Source: G965277745 sp965277745
GTDB taxonomy: Bacteria; Pseudomonadota; Gammaproteobacteria; Cardiobacteriales; Cardiobacteriaceae
Assembly (NCBI GenBank): GCA_965277745.1
Contig: OZ255837.1
Span: 2,232,001 to 2,296,000, forward strand
DNA length: 64,000 bases
Reading direction: 5' to 3'
The notes under the pieces are model-generated. The model searched no databases and had not been told where the DNA came from. It saw nothing but the letters and a program-made list of their open reading frames with translations. Positions 19,888-30,100 of the stretch are shown one piece after another. Made by a program: the position numbers and the translations under genes. How positions within the stretch are numbered: the stretch's first letter is position 1; every line of letters starts with the position of its first letter.

Positions 19888-20130
19888 GTAACTTACGGTA
19901 ATAAAGGGTTCTCCTTCCAGTCTATCACAGACGATTATGATATCTTCTCTCTTTGAGAGCGCGCAAAAAGCGGCCCCGTTCTCGCCACGGTTTTCGCGAC
20001 ACGCGCTTTCGATGCGACAAGGAGGGAAATTCCTTGTCAACGAGCATTGCATTGCGCGTGGAAGGACGGAACACTTGAATTCTTTCGTCCTAGCAAGCAT
20101 ATCACACGAAAAGCGAAGCGAGGAACGAAG

Positions 20131-20616
20131 ATGCCTGTGTTGATTTTTTTTGTCCTTTGGGGCTTGCTGGAGTTGTTCGTGCTGATCATGGTGGCCGATG
20201 CCTTCGGCGCGCTGGCAACGATCGTCTTCCTGATGCTCGCGGCGTTTTTCGGCGGCGCGATCATCCGTCGTCAGCGTGATGACTTGACCCGCCAGATGAC
20301 AAGGAAAGAAAAGCAGGCAACCTCGACACAGATTCGCGAGACGATGTATCACCTGCTCGCCGGTGTGCTGCTGATTCTACCGGGATTCGTCAGCGATTTC
20401 TTCGCCCTGTTCCTGTTGCTCTCTCCACTGCGTCGAATCTTCGGCGCCGCGTTGTTGCGCGTCTTCAAGCCGGATCTCGTGGTACGTGGCTTCGGCTGGC
20501 ACGATGTCGCGGTCAATGTCTATGAACACGAAGACACGGTACACACGCGGCGCGAGGATGACGGAAACATCGAAGGAATCGTGATCGATCGCAAGACCGG
20601 CGATCCCTCGCGCTGA
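20131..20616 (+). CDS. fxsA: FxsA family membrane protein
   Basis: A 161-residue cytoplasmic-membrane protein. It starts at 'MPVLIFFVLWGLLELFVLI', and further hydrophobic segments include 'AGVLLILPGFVSDFFALFLL', a typical FxsA stretch. FxsA is linked to exclusion of phage T7 in E. coli F-plasmid strains, but its cellular role is unclear. The start was chosen by family alignment; GAGGAACG precedes it. Twenty-one bases separate it from pncB. Confidence 0.85.
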   Translation: MPVLIFFVLWGLLELFVLIMVADAFGALATIVFLMLAAFFGGAIIRRQRDDLTRQMTRKEKQATSTQIRETMYHLLAGVLLILPGFVSDFFALFLLLSPLRRIFGAALLRVFKPDLVVRGFGWHDVAVNVYEHEDTVHTRREDDGNIEGIVIDRKTGDPSR

Positions 20617-20637
20617 ATCTTCACAGACAGAACAATC

Positions 20638-22074
20638 ATGTCCAAAAACGCTTTGTTGGTCGATTATTATGAACTTACTATGGCGAACAGCTATTGGGAA
20701 CAGGGACGTGCTCAGGAATGGGGGATTTTCGACTACAGCTTTCGCGAGACACCCGATGGGAGCGGGTACGCGATCTTTGCCGGTCTCGCGCAGTTGCTCG
20801 CCTTCGTCGGCGAATTGCACTTCGAGGCGGAAGATATCGCTTTTTTACGCAGTCACCAGGTCTTTCACGAAGGCTTTCTCGACTATCTCGGCGATTTCCG
20901 TTTTCACGGTGAGATCTACGCTTTCCCCGAAGGCTCGGCGGTCTTTGCCAATGAACCGGTGGTGACGATCCGCGCGCCGTTGATCTCCTGCCAGATACTC
21001 GAGACCTTTCTCCTTATGACACTCAATCATCAATCTCTGATCGCGACAAAAGCGGTGCGTATTTGCAACCAAGCGGGAGGGTGCGCGGTGATGGAATTCG
21101 GCGCGCGGCGCGCGCACGGTGCGGATGCCGCCCTACACGGCGCTCGAGCAGCTTATATCGGTGGCGTCGCGGGAACCTCGAACGTCGCCGCGAGCAGGCG
21201 TTTCGGGATACCGCTCCTCGGCACGATGGCGCATTCCTACGTCCAGAGTTTCGCCAGCGAATACGAAGCCTTTGCCGCCTACGCGAAAAGCTATCCGGAC
21301 AATACCGTCGTCCTCGTCGACACCTACGATACCTTGCGCGCCGGTATTCCCAATGCCATCCGCCTGCATCACGAAATACTCGCCCCCCGGAACACGTTCC
21401 TGAAAGGCGTCCGCATCGACAGTGGAGATCTCGCCTATCTCAGCCGTCGCGCCCGGGAAATGCTCGATGCCGCCAACATGCAAGCGACCAAAATCATCGC
21501 ATCCAACGCGCTCGACGAGTTTCTGATCAAGGATCTGATCGGCCAGGAGGCCGCGATCGACGCTTTCGGGGTCGGCGAACGCCTGATTACCGCAGAGAGC
21601 GAGCCGGTTTTCGGCGGCGTATACAAGATCGTTGCGAGCGAAAAAGACGGCAGGCGCACGACGAAAATCAAGATCAGCGAAAATGTGCGCAAAACGACCA
21701 CGCCCGGATTCAAGCAGGTTTATCGCCTCTATGATCGTGAAGAAATGGCGATCGCCGATCTGCTGACCTTGCGCGACGAAGCGTTCGATCCTTCGCAACC
21801 CTATCTCCTGTTCGATCCCGAACATCCCTGGAAACGAAAGGAAATCAGCGGATTCCGTGCCGAGGCAATGCTCTGTCCTGTCTGGCAAGGAGAGCATCCC
21901 GTCCAGGCGCTGCCAACGCTGGAACAGGCGCGGGCGCGCGCACAAGCGGATATGGCGACCTTGTGGCCGGAAGTCAAGCGCCTGGAAAATCCGCATCGCT
22001 ACTATGTGGATTTCTCACGCGCACTGTGGGCGCTAAAACAGGATTTGATCAAGCGACATAGAGGAGAAAAGTGA
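20638..22074 (+). CDS. pncB: Nicotinate phosphoribosyltransferase
   Basis: A 478-residue enzyme that makes nicotinate mononucleotide for NAD salvage. The N-terminus 'LVDYYELTMANSYW' and 'FGARRAHGADAALHGARAA' near residue 155 are family signatures, and 'VRIDSGDLAYLSRRAR' is the phosphoribosyl-binding region. It is followed directly by nadE (stop overlaps the GTG start), making a two-gene NAD unit. Confidence 0.93.
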   Translation: MSKNALLVDYYELTMANSYWEQGRAQEWGIFDYSFRETPDGSGYAIFAGLAQLLAFVGELHFEAEDIAFLRSHQVFHEGFLDYLGDFRFHGEIYAFPEGSAVFANEPVVTIRAPLISCQILETFLLMTLNHQSLIATKAVRICNQAGGCAVMEFGARRAHGADAALHGARAAYIGGVAGTSNVAASRRFGIPLLGTMAHSYVQSFASEYEAFAAYAKSYPDNTVVLVDTYDTLRAGIPNAIRLHHEILAPRNTFLKGVRIDSGDLAYLSRRAREMLDAANMQATKIIASNALDEFLIKDLIGQEAAIDAFGVGERLITAESEPVFGGVYKIVASEKDGRRTTKIKISENVRKTTTPGFKQVYRLYDREEMAIADLLTLRDEAFDPSQPYLLFDPEHPWKRKEISGFRAEAMLCPVWQGEHPVQALPTLEQARARAQADMATLWPEVKRLENPHRYYVDFSRALWALKQDLIKRHRGEK

Positions 22075-22877
22075 CGATGACGATGGCGGAATACGCGGAT
22101 TATCTCGTCGCGTGGCTGGAAAAACAGCGCACAGAGCTGTACCGGCTGCACGGGTATGTCCTTGGGCTAAGTGGCGGAGTCGATTCGGCTGTCTGTCTCT
22201 GTCTACTGGCGAGGACCGGCGCACCGCTGCGAGTGTTTATGTTACCGACCGCGCTCAATCCGGGAGAAGATCTCGACGACGCCCGCAACATATTGCGAAA
22301 TAACGATTCTCACGGCGAGGTGATCCCGATTCAATCAATGGTCGATGTGGTGATGGAAAGCGTGCAAGACGCGCTCGCGCAAGATTACGAACTTGTCCAT
22401 GTGTTATACGGCAATTTGATGGCCCGCCTGCGCATGGCGACCCTTTACACCATCGCGCAAAGCCATCGCGCGGTGGTTTGCGGGACAGGCAACGCCGCTG
22501 AATTCTACACCGGCTATTTCACCAAATTCGGCGACGGCGCGGCGGATGTCCTTCCCTTGGCGCACCTACGCAAGGAACAGGTCTATGAATTGGGTGCCCT
22601 GCTCGGCGTGCCGGAGAGAATCATGCGCAAAGCCCCGAGCGCCGGATTGTGGTATGGGCAGACCGATGAGGGGGAAATGGGCGTCACCTATCACGAAATC
22701 GACGCCTTTCTGCGCGGCGAGACGGTCTCTGCCGCGGCGCATGAACGCATCGCCTACTGGCACGAACGCTCCCATCACAAGCGAATGTCAACGCCGGTTC
22801 CGAAAAAGAAAGCGACAGATCAAGATTTCTCCGGCCATTGCAAACGCTCGGAGCCGCTGATCGATTTCAGGCGGTAA
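22071..22877 (+). CDS. nadE: NAD+ synthetase (ammonia-dependent)
   Basis: A 268-residue enzyme that amidates nicotinate adenine dinucleotide to NAD. The PP-loop 'LSGGVDSAVCL' is near residue 28, and 'GTGNAAEFYTGYFTKFGDGA' is the second family motif. No glutaminase domain is present, so it should use free ammonia. The GTG at 22071 overlaps the pncB stop; ATGs at 22077 and 22083 are alternatives. The 3' end overlaps the convergent gene 22820-23320 by 58 bases. Confidence 0.93.
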   Translation: MTMTMAEYADYLVAWLEKQRTELYRLHGYVLGLSGGVDSAVCLCLLARTGAPLRVFMLPTALNPGEDLDDARNILRNNDSHGEVIPIQSMVDVVMESVQDALAQDYELVHVLYGNLMARLRMATLYTIAQSHRAVVCGTGNAAEFYTGYFTKFGDGAADVLPLAHLRKEQVYELGALLGVPERIMRKAPSAGLWYGQTDEGEMGVTYHEIDAFLRGETVSAAAHERIAYWHERSHHKRMSTPVPKKKATDQDFSGHCKRSEPLIDFRR

Positions 22878-23320
22878 TCACCGAGCAAATTACGGCTGAA
22901 AATCAAAGTTTCATGGCGATTTATGATGTATTCGGTTTTGTAGGACGGATAGGCCTCTACCTTGTAATCGAATCTGGCGGTGGCTGTATTGAAGGGAAAT
23001 TTCTGATGTCTTTCAATATGGAGATTTCTGATACTTACCCGACTGTTCGACAGCTTGGCGCCATAAACAATCTGTTTTTTCCAGTACGGACATAGTTCTT
23101 CGGCCTCGGTCGCGGCGGTTTTTTCACTTAATAGGTTATAGATATAGGAATAATTGACTTTCGTGGTCGGACGAATCGCTGCGCAGAACAGTTCACTGGC
23201 TTCTCGGTTCGGGAAGTGGGTCTTTTTGATCCAGCGATTGATAGCATGTTCGGAAAGACCGTACTGGCTGATTCCGTAGTAAAATCCAACGATGCCAAGA
23301 ACGAACAAGATCGCTTTCAT
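22820..23320 (-). CDS. Unrecognised exported or membrane-anchored protein
   Basis: A 166-residue protein starting at 'MKAILFVLGIVGFYYGISQ', a single hydrophobic N-terminal segment that could be a signal peptide or anchor. The rest is polar with three scattered cysteines. I do not recognise a family. It is convergent with nadE and overlaps its 3' end by 58 bases, while ppc runs divergently from its 5' side. The overlap with a conserved gene and the sensible N-terminus make it a plausible real gene. Confidence 0.55.
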   Translation of the reverse strand: MKAILFVLGIVGFYYGISQYGLSEHAINRWIKKTHFPNREASELFCAAIRPTTKVNYSYIYNLLSEKTAATEAEELCPYWKKQIVYGAKLSNSRVSIRNLHIERHQKFPFNTATARFDYKVEAYPSYKTEYIINRHETLIFSRNLLGDYRLKSISGSERLQWPEKS

Positions 23321-23452
23321 AACCGAAATTCCTTTCCTTTTTCGCGCAATTCTAGCAGATTTCCCGCCGTCCCGACCCATGACCGGCGACATTGCATTGG
23401 CGATTGCGGCATCTTAAGATGCACGTACCCCGAAATCACACGGAGCCCCTTT

Positions 23453-26224
23453 ATGCCTGATTCCTTCGCCCAACTTCGCGAACGTATACGCGTTCTCGGC
23501 CGCATCCTCGGAGAGACTATCGATCGCCAGTGCGGCAAAGAGACGCTCGAGACGATCGAAACGCTGCGCAAAGGATTCATCGCACAGCGGAAAAGGCCCG
23601 ATCCAGCGCAGCTCGACACCCTGCGCACGATCATTCACGGAGCGGATATTTCCCTGCTCAAGGATATCACGCGCGCCTTCAGTCTGTACTTTTCCCTGGC
23701 CAATCTCACCGAGGAAATCGGCCAGTACGAACAGCGCCAGGAACTGCGCGAACGACGCGCCAACCAGTGGGAAGGCTCCTTCCGCAATACCTTGCAAGCC
23801 TGCCGGGCAAACCGAATATCGCCCGCAGACGTCGAACGCATGCTCGAACAACTGCGTGTCATTCCGGTTTTTACCGCGCACCCGACCGAAGCACGCCGGC
23901 GTACCACGATGGCCCTGTTGCAACGTATTTATCATCGCTGCGCCGGCGTTTTCGCCGCGGCGGAAAGTCCGCTCAAAAAACAGAATCAATGGGGCGAAAT
24001 CCGCGAACTGATCGATCTCATGTGGTCTAGTGACGAGATTCGTAACCGCAAACCGCTCGTCTTCGATGAAATCAACAACGGCCTGCATTATTTCAAAACC
24101 AGCCTGTTCAAGGCGATCCCGCGGACTTATCGCCATTTCGAGGTGGCGCTTGCGGAAGTCTATCCGGAATTGGCGAGCTATGAAATTTCCCCGTTTTTGC
24201 GCTTCGGTTCTTGGATCGGCGGCGACCGCGACGGCAACCCGTTCGTCACCCACGAAACCACCGAACAAGCGGTCGTCATGCACGCCAATACCATTCTCAA
24301 ATACTACGAAAAACAATTGAAAATCCTTCGTCAACGGCTGGTGCACAGTGACACGATCGTTGCCGTTGCGCCGACCATCCGCGCCCGCATCGTCAAGGAA
24401 AAGGCCCTCGACTTCAAAACCTTCGCCTACAACCCCGAAGACTATGAACACGAACCCTACCGTCGCTTGATCAATCTGATCCGCGAAAAAATCAAGGCGA
24501 CCCGTACCTACATTACCCGCATGGGGCGCGATGCGGAAAATCGCTGCCACGCCTACTGCGACCCGGACGATTTCCTCGCCGACCTGACGTTGATCCGCAA
24601 CGCCCTGCAAACACATGATCCGGCCGCTGCAAATGGCGATATTCTCGATTTGATTCGTCTCGTCAAGACTTGTGGCTTTCATCTCGCCGCCTTGGACATC
24701 CGCCAGGAATCTTCCTGCCACAGTGAAGTCATCGCCGATATTTTCGACAACTCCCCGAACCTGCCGAACTACCACAGCCTTGATGTCGATGAACGCTTCG
24801 ACGTGCTCCGCGCCTTACTTGAAAAGCCCGGCGCGCCGCTTATCTACGGCGAAAAGCTCGACGATCGAAGTAAAGAGCAGTTGGCGCTTTTGCACTCGCT
24901 CGCCACCCTGTACACCCTGTGCGGCAAAGCGACCTTCGGCAGCTACATTATCTCCATGACCAGTCACGCTTATCACGTACTCGAAGTGCTCTTCCTCCTG
25001 CGCTTTACCGGACTTTCCGGTATCGATGACGAGGGTCGGCCGTTCTCCGCGCTGCCGGTGGTGCCGCTGTTCGAAACTATCGAAGATCTGAAAGCCATCA
25101 AACAAATCCTGCCGCAACTGTTCTCCGACAAACACTACCGCGCCTTGCTCGAAAGCCAGGACAACCGTCAGGAAATCATGCTCGGTTACTCCGACTCCTC
25201 CAAAGACGGCGGTATTCTCACTTCCGCTTGGCAACTCTATCGCGCCCAACAGACGATCAGCAAAATCGCCGCGGCATTTTCCTTGCAGACACGCCTGTTC
25301 CACGGCCGCGGCGGCTCGGTCAGCCGCGGCGGCGGTTCCACCCACCACGCGATTGCCGCGCAACCGCCGGGAACTTTGCACGGAGAAATCAAATTCACCG
25401 AACAGGGGGAAGTGCTGTATGCCAAATACGCCAACCCGGAGACCGCCGTCTTCGAACTGACGATGGCGATTACCGGCGCGCTCAAAGCGAGCGCGACGCA
25501 ATTCTCGCTCCGACCAGAGCGTCTTGGCGACTACGAAGCGATGATCGCTAAATTGGCCGCGACCTGCGAAACACGTTACCGCGCACTGACCGAACACAGC
25601 GAAGGGTTCTACGAATTTTTCTCGCAAGCCACGCCGGTGGCCGAAATTAGTCTCCTGAACATCGGTTCGCGTCCCGCGCATCGGCGCAAAGGAACCCCGA
25701 CGAAACAGACAATCCGCGCGATTCCCTGGGTATTTAGCTGGTCGATGGCGCGCTTCACCCTGCCGGCGTGGTTCGGTATCGGCAGCGCGCTTACCGACCT
25801 CTCGCAAGAAGAGCAGGCACTAGTCATGGAAATGTATGAAAAGTGGCCCTTTTTCAACGCCTTGATCAGCAACATGGAAATGGCCTTCGCGAAAAACGAA
25901 ATGCGCATCGCCACAAGCTACAGTCAACTATGCGAGGAACAAGCACTGAGAGAGAAAATCATGGCGGAAATACTTGGCGAACACCGCCGCACCCGCGATG
26001 GGCTAAACCGCCTGATGCAGCAAGATCATCTTCTCGCACATCAACCGAATTTGGCGTTTTCCCTACAATGGCGCAACGCCTATCTCGACCCGATGAACTA
26101 CATACAGATCGAACTGCTCGGACGCAGCCGCAACACCCAGGACAGCGCGAAGAAAGCGCTGATCAACGATACTCTGCTACGCACCATCAACGCAATCGCC
26201 GCCGGTCTGCGCAATACCGGCTGA
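23453..26224 (+). CDS. ppc: Phosphoenolpyruvate carboxylase
   Basis: A 923-residue enzyme that makes oxaloacetate from PEP and bicarbonate. Family signatures are present: 'VFTAHPTEARRRT', 'GGDRDGNP', 'LGYSDSSKDGG', 'FHGRGGSVSRGGGSTHHAI' and the C-terminal 'ELLGRSRNTQD' ending in 'RNTG'. The loop reads VSRGGGST where most enzymes have VGRGGGPT. The start at 23453 (MPDSFAQLRER) fits the family better than the upstream extension. The roughly 280 bases between its end and feoA include a weak hairpin near 26380-26407 that may be its terminator. Confidence 0.94.
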   Translation: MPDSFAQLRERIRVLGRILGETIDRQCGKETLETIETLRKGFIAQRKRPDPAQLDTLRTIIHGADISLLKDITRAFSLYFSLANLTEEIGQYEQRQELRERRANQWEGSFRNTLQACRANRISPADVERMLEQLRVIPVFTAHPTEARRRTTMALLQRIYHRCAGVFAAAESPLKKQNQWGEIRELIDLMWSSDEIRNRKPLVFDEINNGLHYFKTSLFKAIPRTYRHFEVALAEVYPELASYEISPFLRFGSWIGGDRDGNPFVTHETTEQAVVMHANTILKYYEKQLKILRQRLVHSDTIVAVAPTIRARIVKEKALDFKTFAYNPEDYEHEPYRRLINLIREKIKATRTYITRMGRDAENRCHAYCDPDDFLADLTLIRNALQTHDPAAANGDILDLIRLVKTCGFHLAALDIRQESSCHSEVIADIFDNSPNLPNYHSLDVDERFDVLRALLEKPGAPLIYGEKLDDRSKEQLALLHSLATLYTLCGKATFGSYIISMTSHAYHVLEVLFLLRFTGLSGIDDEGRPFSALPVVPLFETIEDLKAIKQILPQLFSDKHYRALLESQDNRQEIMLGYSDSSKDGGILTSAWQLYRAQQTISKIAAAFSLQTRLFHGRGGSVSRGGGSTHHAIAAQPPGTLHGEIKFTEQGEVLYAKYANPETAVFELTMAITGALKASATQFSLRPERLGDYEAMIAKLAATCETRYRALTEHSEGFYEFFSQATPVAEISLLNIGSRPAHRRKGTPTKQTIRAIPWVFSWSMARFTLPAWFGIGSALTDLSQEEQALVMEMYEKWPFFNALISNMEMAFAKNEMRIATSYSQLCEEQALREKIMAEILGEHRRTRDGLNRLMQQDHLLAHQPNLAFSLQWRNAYLDPMNYIQIELLGRSRNTQDSAKKALINDTLLRTINAIAAGLRNTG

Positions 26225-26460
26225 TCGCCCGGTACCGCGCCGGCCCTGGGAAAGAGGAAAATCAACGTAAGGCGAACAAAAGCGGCAGGACAGCGTCAAC
26301 GCGCAGAAGCGACAGCGGAAAGTTTCCCTTTCACCGAAAAGGCGAATACAAGCGACGCGGCAGTTTTCGGGCTGTGAACGGGTGGGAGGAGAAAACCTCA
26401 CCTTTTCATGAGCTTACCGATTTTCGTATTTATATTTCTAAATGTTAATTTAATATTGAA

Positions 26461-26475
26461 TGAGAAGCGTTATTA
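26461..26475 (+). promoter_or_regulatory. Fur-box-like sequence upstream of feoA
   Basis: The 15-mer TGAGAAGCGTTATTA matches ten of fourteen defined positions of the 7-1-7 Fur consensus (TGATAAT-N-ATTATCA). It lies 31 bases before the first feoA ATG in an AT-rich stretch unlike the GC-rich flanks. Iron-dependent repression by Fur would fit this locus, but the match is imperfect. Confidence 0.45.
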
Positions 26476-26506
26476 CTTCATCTTTCTTTATCAAAACGGA
26501 AGCCCA

Positions 26507-26755
26507 ATGGAAATAATCGACGCTCGCCCGTTTTCCCTAGCGATGGCCCCTCCTCAAAGCGACCTTCGCGTCGAGAAGGTTCTCGGCAGCAATCAGTTTA
26601 CCAAGCGCATCGCCGATATCGGCATCACCCCGGGCTCGCGTATTCGCATCACCCAACGCAACGGAAAATCACTGATCGTCGAACGCGGTGAATTGTATTT
26701 TGTCCTGGGCGGAGTCATGGCGCAGCACATTTTCGTCTCGCAACTCACGGAATAA
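26507..26755 (+). CDS. feoA: Ferrous iron transport protein A (first copy)
   Basis: An 82-residue SH3-like FeoA protein, a small cytoplasmic partner of the FeoB permease. 'KRIADIGITPGSRIRITQRNG' spans the family core (residues 33-53). The start at 26507 (MEIIDARP) is chosen because the upstream extension is outside the family. It is intact although the permease gene downstream is destroyed. Confidence 0.85.
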   Translation: MEIIDARPFSLAMAPPQSDLRVEKVLGSNQFTKRIADIGITPGSRIRITQRNGKSLIVERGELYFVLGGVMAQHIFVSQLTE

Positions 26756-26766
26756 GGAAACGTGGC

Positions 26767-27006
26767 ATGATTATGACCCGTCTTAAAGAACTGACCTTCG
26801 GCGATACCGCCACGGTTCGGGGCTATTGTGAAGAAGAGAACGGCTACCGGCGCAAACTACTTGATATGGGACTGACGCCGGGTACCCGCTTGACCATCAA
26901 ACGAATCGCTCCGCTAGGAGATCCGATCGAAATCGTCCTGCGCGGATTTTTACTTTTGCTGAGAAAGCGCGAAGCCGATGCCGTTGTCGTAGAGAAACAG
27001 CCATGA
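26767..27006 (+). CDS. feoA: Ferrous iron transport protein A (second copy)
   Basis: A 79-residue second FeoA protein, with 'RRKLLDMGLTPGTRLTIKR' and 'DPIEIVLRGFLLLLRKREA' typical of the family. It follows the first copy by 11 bases and overlaps the start of feoB (ATGA at 27003). Two adjacent feoA genes are seen in a number of bacteria. The frame is intact. Confidence 0.88.
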   Translation: MIMTRLKELTFGDTATVRGYCEEENGYRRKLLDMGLTPGTRLTIKRIAPLGDPIEIVLRGFLLLLRKREADAVVVEKQP

Positions 27007-27907
27007 CAGCCATGAAAGAAACGGCCATACCCTCTTTTTCCTCGCCTGTAGACGATCTCCGTGTTGCGCGGAAAACAAAACGATCGCCCTGATCGGCAAC
27101 CCCAACTGCGGTAAAACCAAGCTTTTCAATGCCCTGACCGGCTTGCACCAGCGTGTCGGCAACTGGCCCGGGGTAACGGTCGAACGAATCAGTGGAAAAT
27201 ACCAAAGATCCTCAAGCAACATAGAGGTCATCGACCTGCCGGGGGCGTACTTGATCGATGTCAGCGACGAGCAGATCTCGCTCGACGAGAAAATCACCTG
27301 CGAGTATCTGCACAGCGCGGCAACCGACCTGATTCTCAATATCGTCGACGCCAGCAACCTCGAACGCAATCTCTATCTAACTCTACAACTGGCGGAAATG
27401 CGCCTGCCGATGCTCGTCGCGGTAAACATGACCGACATCGCGACGAAAAAGGGCTGCGCATCGATTGCGCCAAACTGGCCGCGGCGCTCGGCTGTCCGGT
27501 CGTGCCGATCGTCGCCTCGAGCGGCAAAGGGATCAAGGAAATCCGGCAAGCAGTAGACACCATTCTGGCCGCGCCAAGCCCCCCGAGCGCCAAAGTGCAA
27601 TGTCGCCGGAAAGCGTTGTATTTCGGAGCGCTAGCTCGCTTGCCGTTTGTTCGAACGGGATCACCTGGTCACCTCATGGGTACCCGAACCCGCCTCTTCA
27701 CAAGCAGAAGAATTTGCCCGCCAATTCAGTGACGATGCCGGCATTCTGATCGCCGACGCGTGCTATACACTGGCCAATACGATCGCTTCGCGCTGTCTGG
27801 GCAGCAATGGGAAACGTAAACGCGACATCACCGAACACATCGACCGTTTTGTCCTAAACCGCGTCATCGGTATCCCATTTTTTCTCTTCATGATGTATTT
27901 ATTGTTT

Positions 27908-28622
27908 GGGGCTATCCCAGTTAATTAGTTAAGATATTTGGCAATCCATGGTTTTAGTTGCTGTCATTGTGTTAGTGGGTCAGGGTTGTTAAAACGCCAC
28001 TCGCACTCTTTCAAAAATAGCCCAAAATGCTGCCGTGGGACACCGTTAAATTTACGCATGTGCCGCTTGGCTTGGTTCCAGAAGTTCTCAATACCGTTGA
28101 TATGATTATGCCTGTCAGCAAACAGCTGGGAATGGTTGATGCGGTAGTGTTTAAAGCCTGAAACATCCAGCACATTATAGCCACGCCAGCAGTCGCAATA
28201 GACGATACTATCAGGCACAACTTTACGTACAATAAGAGACAGTAACGTGTCTGATGAAGCATCAGGAATAATCTTTGTATAGACCTGTCCGCCGCGCTTT
28301 AGCAGGCCAAATACGGGTACCTTGCCTGCCGCACCACGGCCTCGTTTACCTTTGCGCCGCCCGCCAAAATAGCTCTCGTCGACTTCTATCTCACCACCAA
28401 ACACTTCCTCCTCTTTGCTGGCAAGCTCATATGTAATCACCTCGCGCAGACGGTGATAATAGTAGGCTGCTGTCTTCCGATTTACACCCGCCAATGCGCC
28501 AGCAACACGAGCCGTCGTCCCAGCCACAAAATGCTCTACCAGCTTCTCTTGCTTACACTTACTTCATCGGCTCTTCCCCATACCCATTTATAACACCCAT
28601 CAGCATTATCTGGGACAGCCCC
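27908..28622. mobile_element. IS1595-family (IS1016-type) insertion sequence in feoB
   Basis: A 715-bp element with imperfect terminal inverted repeats: GGGGCTATCCCAG on the left and GGGGCTGTCCCAG (reverse complement of the right end). It is flanked by identical 8-bp direct repeats TATTGTTT at 27900-27907 and 28623-28630, the target duplication length expected for IS1595. Size and transposase match the IS1016 group known from Haemophilus and Neisseria relatives. Removing the element and one repeat restores the feoB frame across the junction. Confidence 0.93.
27964..28587 (-). pseudogene. IS1595-family transposase with an early stop codon
   Basis: The ISXO2-like catalytic domain is intact, with 'EIEVDESYFGGRRKGKRGRG', 'VYCDCWRGY' and 'FWNQAKRHMRKFNGVP'. 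The reading frame that should start at the ATG at 28587 or 28581 (MGMGKSR) is interrupted by TGA at 28564-28566 after seven or five codons, then continues with 'SKCKQEKLVEHFVAGTTA', which is similar to IS1016 transposase N-termini. A GTG at 28527 could start a shortened protein lacking part of the helix-turn-helix. The copy is probably inactive. Confidence 0.8.
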
Positions 28623-30100
28623 TATTGTTTATGTTCACGATCAATTTCGGCGGAGCCTTCATCGATTTCTTCGACCAGTTTTCCGCCGCTATATTCGTCG
28701 ACGGATTCGCCTCCCTTCTCAATACGATCTGCACGCTCGAATGGCTGAGCTTCCTCCTCTCGGACGGCATCGGCGGCAGCATTCAAATGGTGGCGACCTT
28801 CATCCCGATCATCGGTTTTCTCTATCTCTTTCTGTCCGTACTTGAAGATTCCGGCTACATGGCCCGCGCCGCCTTCGTCATGGATCGTTCCATGCGTGCC
28901 GTCGGCCTGCCCGGAAAAAGCTTCGTTCCGCTGATTGTCGGCTTCGGCTGAAACGTACCGGCAATTATGGGAACCCGTACCCTAGAACGCCGCCGTGACC
29001 ACCTGATGACCATCGCCATGGCGCCGTTCATGTCCTGCGGCGCGCGTCTGCCGGTTTACGCGCTCTTCGCCGCTGCCTTTTTTCCGCGCCATGGGCAAAA
29101 CCTCGTCTTCGAACTCTATTTGCTCGGCATATTCGCCGCCGTGCTGACCGGCCTCATCCTGAAAAAGACCCTGTTGCGTGGCGAAACCACTCCCTTCATC
29201 ATGGAACTGCCGCCCTATCATTTGCCGACGCTCAAAGGGATTCTCATCCACACCTGGAACCGCCTCAAGGGATTTATCGTCAAAGCCGGGCGCATCATTT
29301 TACCGATGGTGGTAGTGCTAAGCTTTCTTAACAATATCGGGCCGGACGGCAGTTTCACCAATCAAAACACCGGGAAATCGATGCTCGCCACGATCGGACG
29401 CGCCATCACTCCGGTATTCTCGCCCATGGGGCTGCGCGAAGAGAACTGGCCGGCATCGGTGGGTATCTTCACCGGCGTCCTCGCCAAAGAAGCGGTGATC
29501 GGCACCTTGAACGCCGAGTACGCGGCAATTGCCGGAGCAAATGAAAGCGAAGAGGACGATTCGATTTCACCGCCGCAATCGCAGACGCCTTCGCGACGAT
29601 TTCGGCCAATCTCGGCGACGCCCTGCATCAGTGGTCGGATCCGCTCGGTCTTGGCACGGCGGAAAATACCGACCAGAAGACGGTCGCCGCAGGAAATGAC
29701 GTCGATCGCGCGATCTTCGGTTCCATGGTCGCGCGCTTTGACGGGGCAATCGGTGCTTTTGCCTACTTGCTGTTCATCCTGCTATATTTCCCTGTACCGC
29801 CGCAATCAAAGCGGTCTATAAAGAAGCCGGATCCCGCTGGGCGCTTTTCGTCGCCCTGTGGACGACGGGATTCGCCTACTCAAGCGCTACGCTGTTCTAC
29901 CAGATCGCTACCTTTACCCGCCACCGACAAAGTTCTCTAACCATCGTCTGTGTTATTACCCTTGTCATTGTCGCAACCCTTGTTCTGATGAGCCGTTTCG
30001 GCGCCGGCAACGACAATATGGCAAATCGGAGAATCGAAGCGACGCGCATAGCCGCGGAATCGATTCCCGCCCGCGATCACTTCCATTAGACGCAACGACA

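Larger units (their letters stand above)
27003..30089 (+). pseudogene. feoB: Ferrous iron permease feoB, multiply disrupted
   Basis: All parts of FeoB can be read but only by changing frame. The GTPase domain has 'IALIGNPNCGKTKLFNALTG' from about 27089 and 'VIDLPGAYLIDV'; 'MTDIATKKG' is followed by a frameshift near 27450, and another lies near 27640. A further frameshift near 27060 separates the start codon from the GTPase domain. An IS element splits the first membrane segment after 'MMYLLF'. Beyond it, 'PLIVGFG' ends in TGA (28949-28951) where the family has Cys in GFGCN, then 'NVPAIMGTRTLE' resumes. Two more shifts lie near 29555 and 29800. This gene is clearly dead. Confidence 0.92.

Noticed and set aside
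18004..20352. Longer dsbD start at 20352
   Set aside because: The extra 155 residues have no family similarity and cover the dsbD-fxsA intergenic region; MIPYFSRLF at 19887 starts the signal peptide.
23414..24775. A 453-codon minus-strand frame antisense to ppc
   Set aside because: Shadow of the ppc frame; no family similarity and no ribosome binding site.
28949..28951. Selenocysteine codon in FeoB
   Set aside because: The gene has many other lesions, so TGA is most simply one more inactivating mutation. Kept only as a low-interest check.
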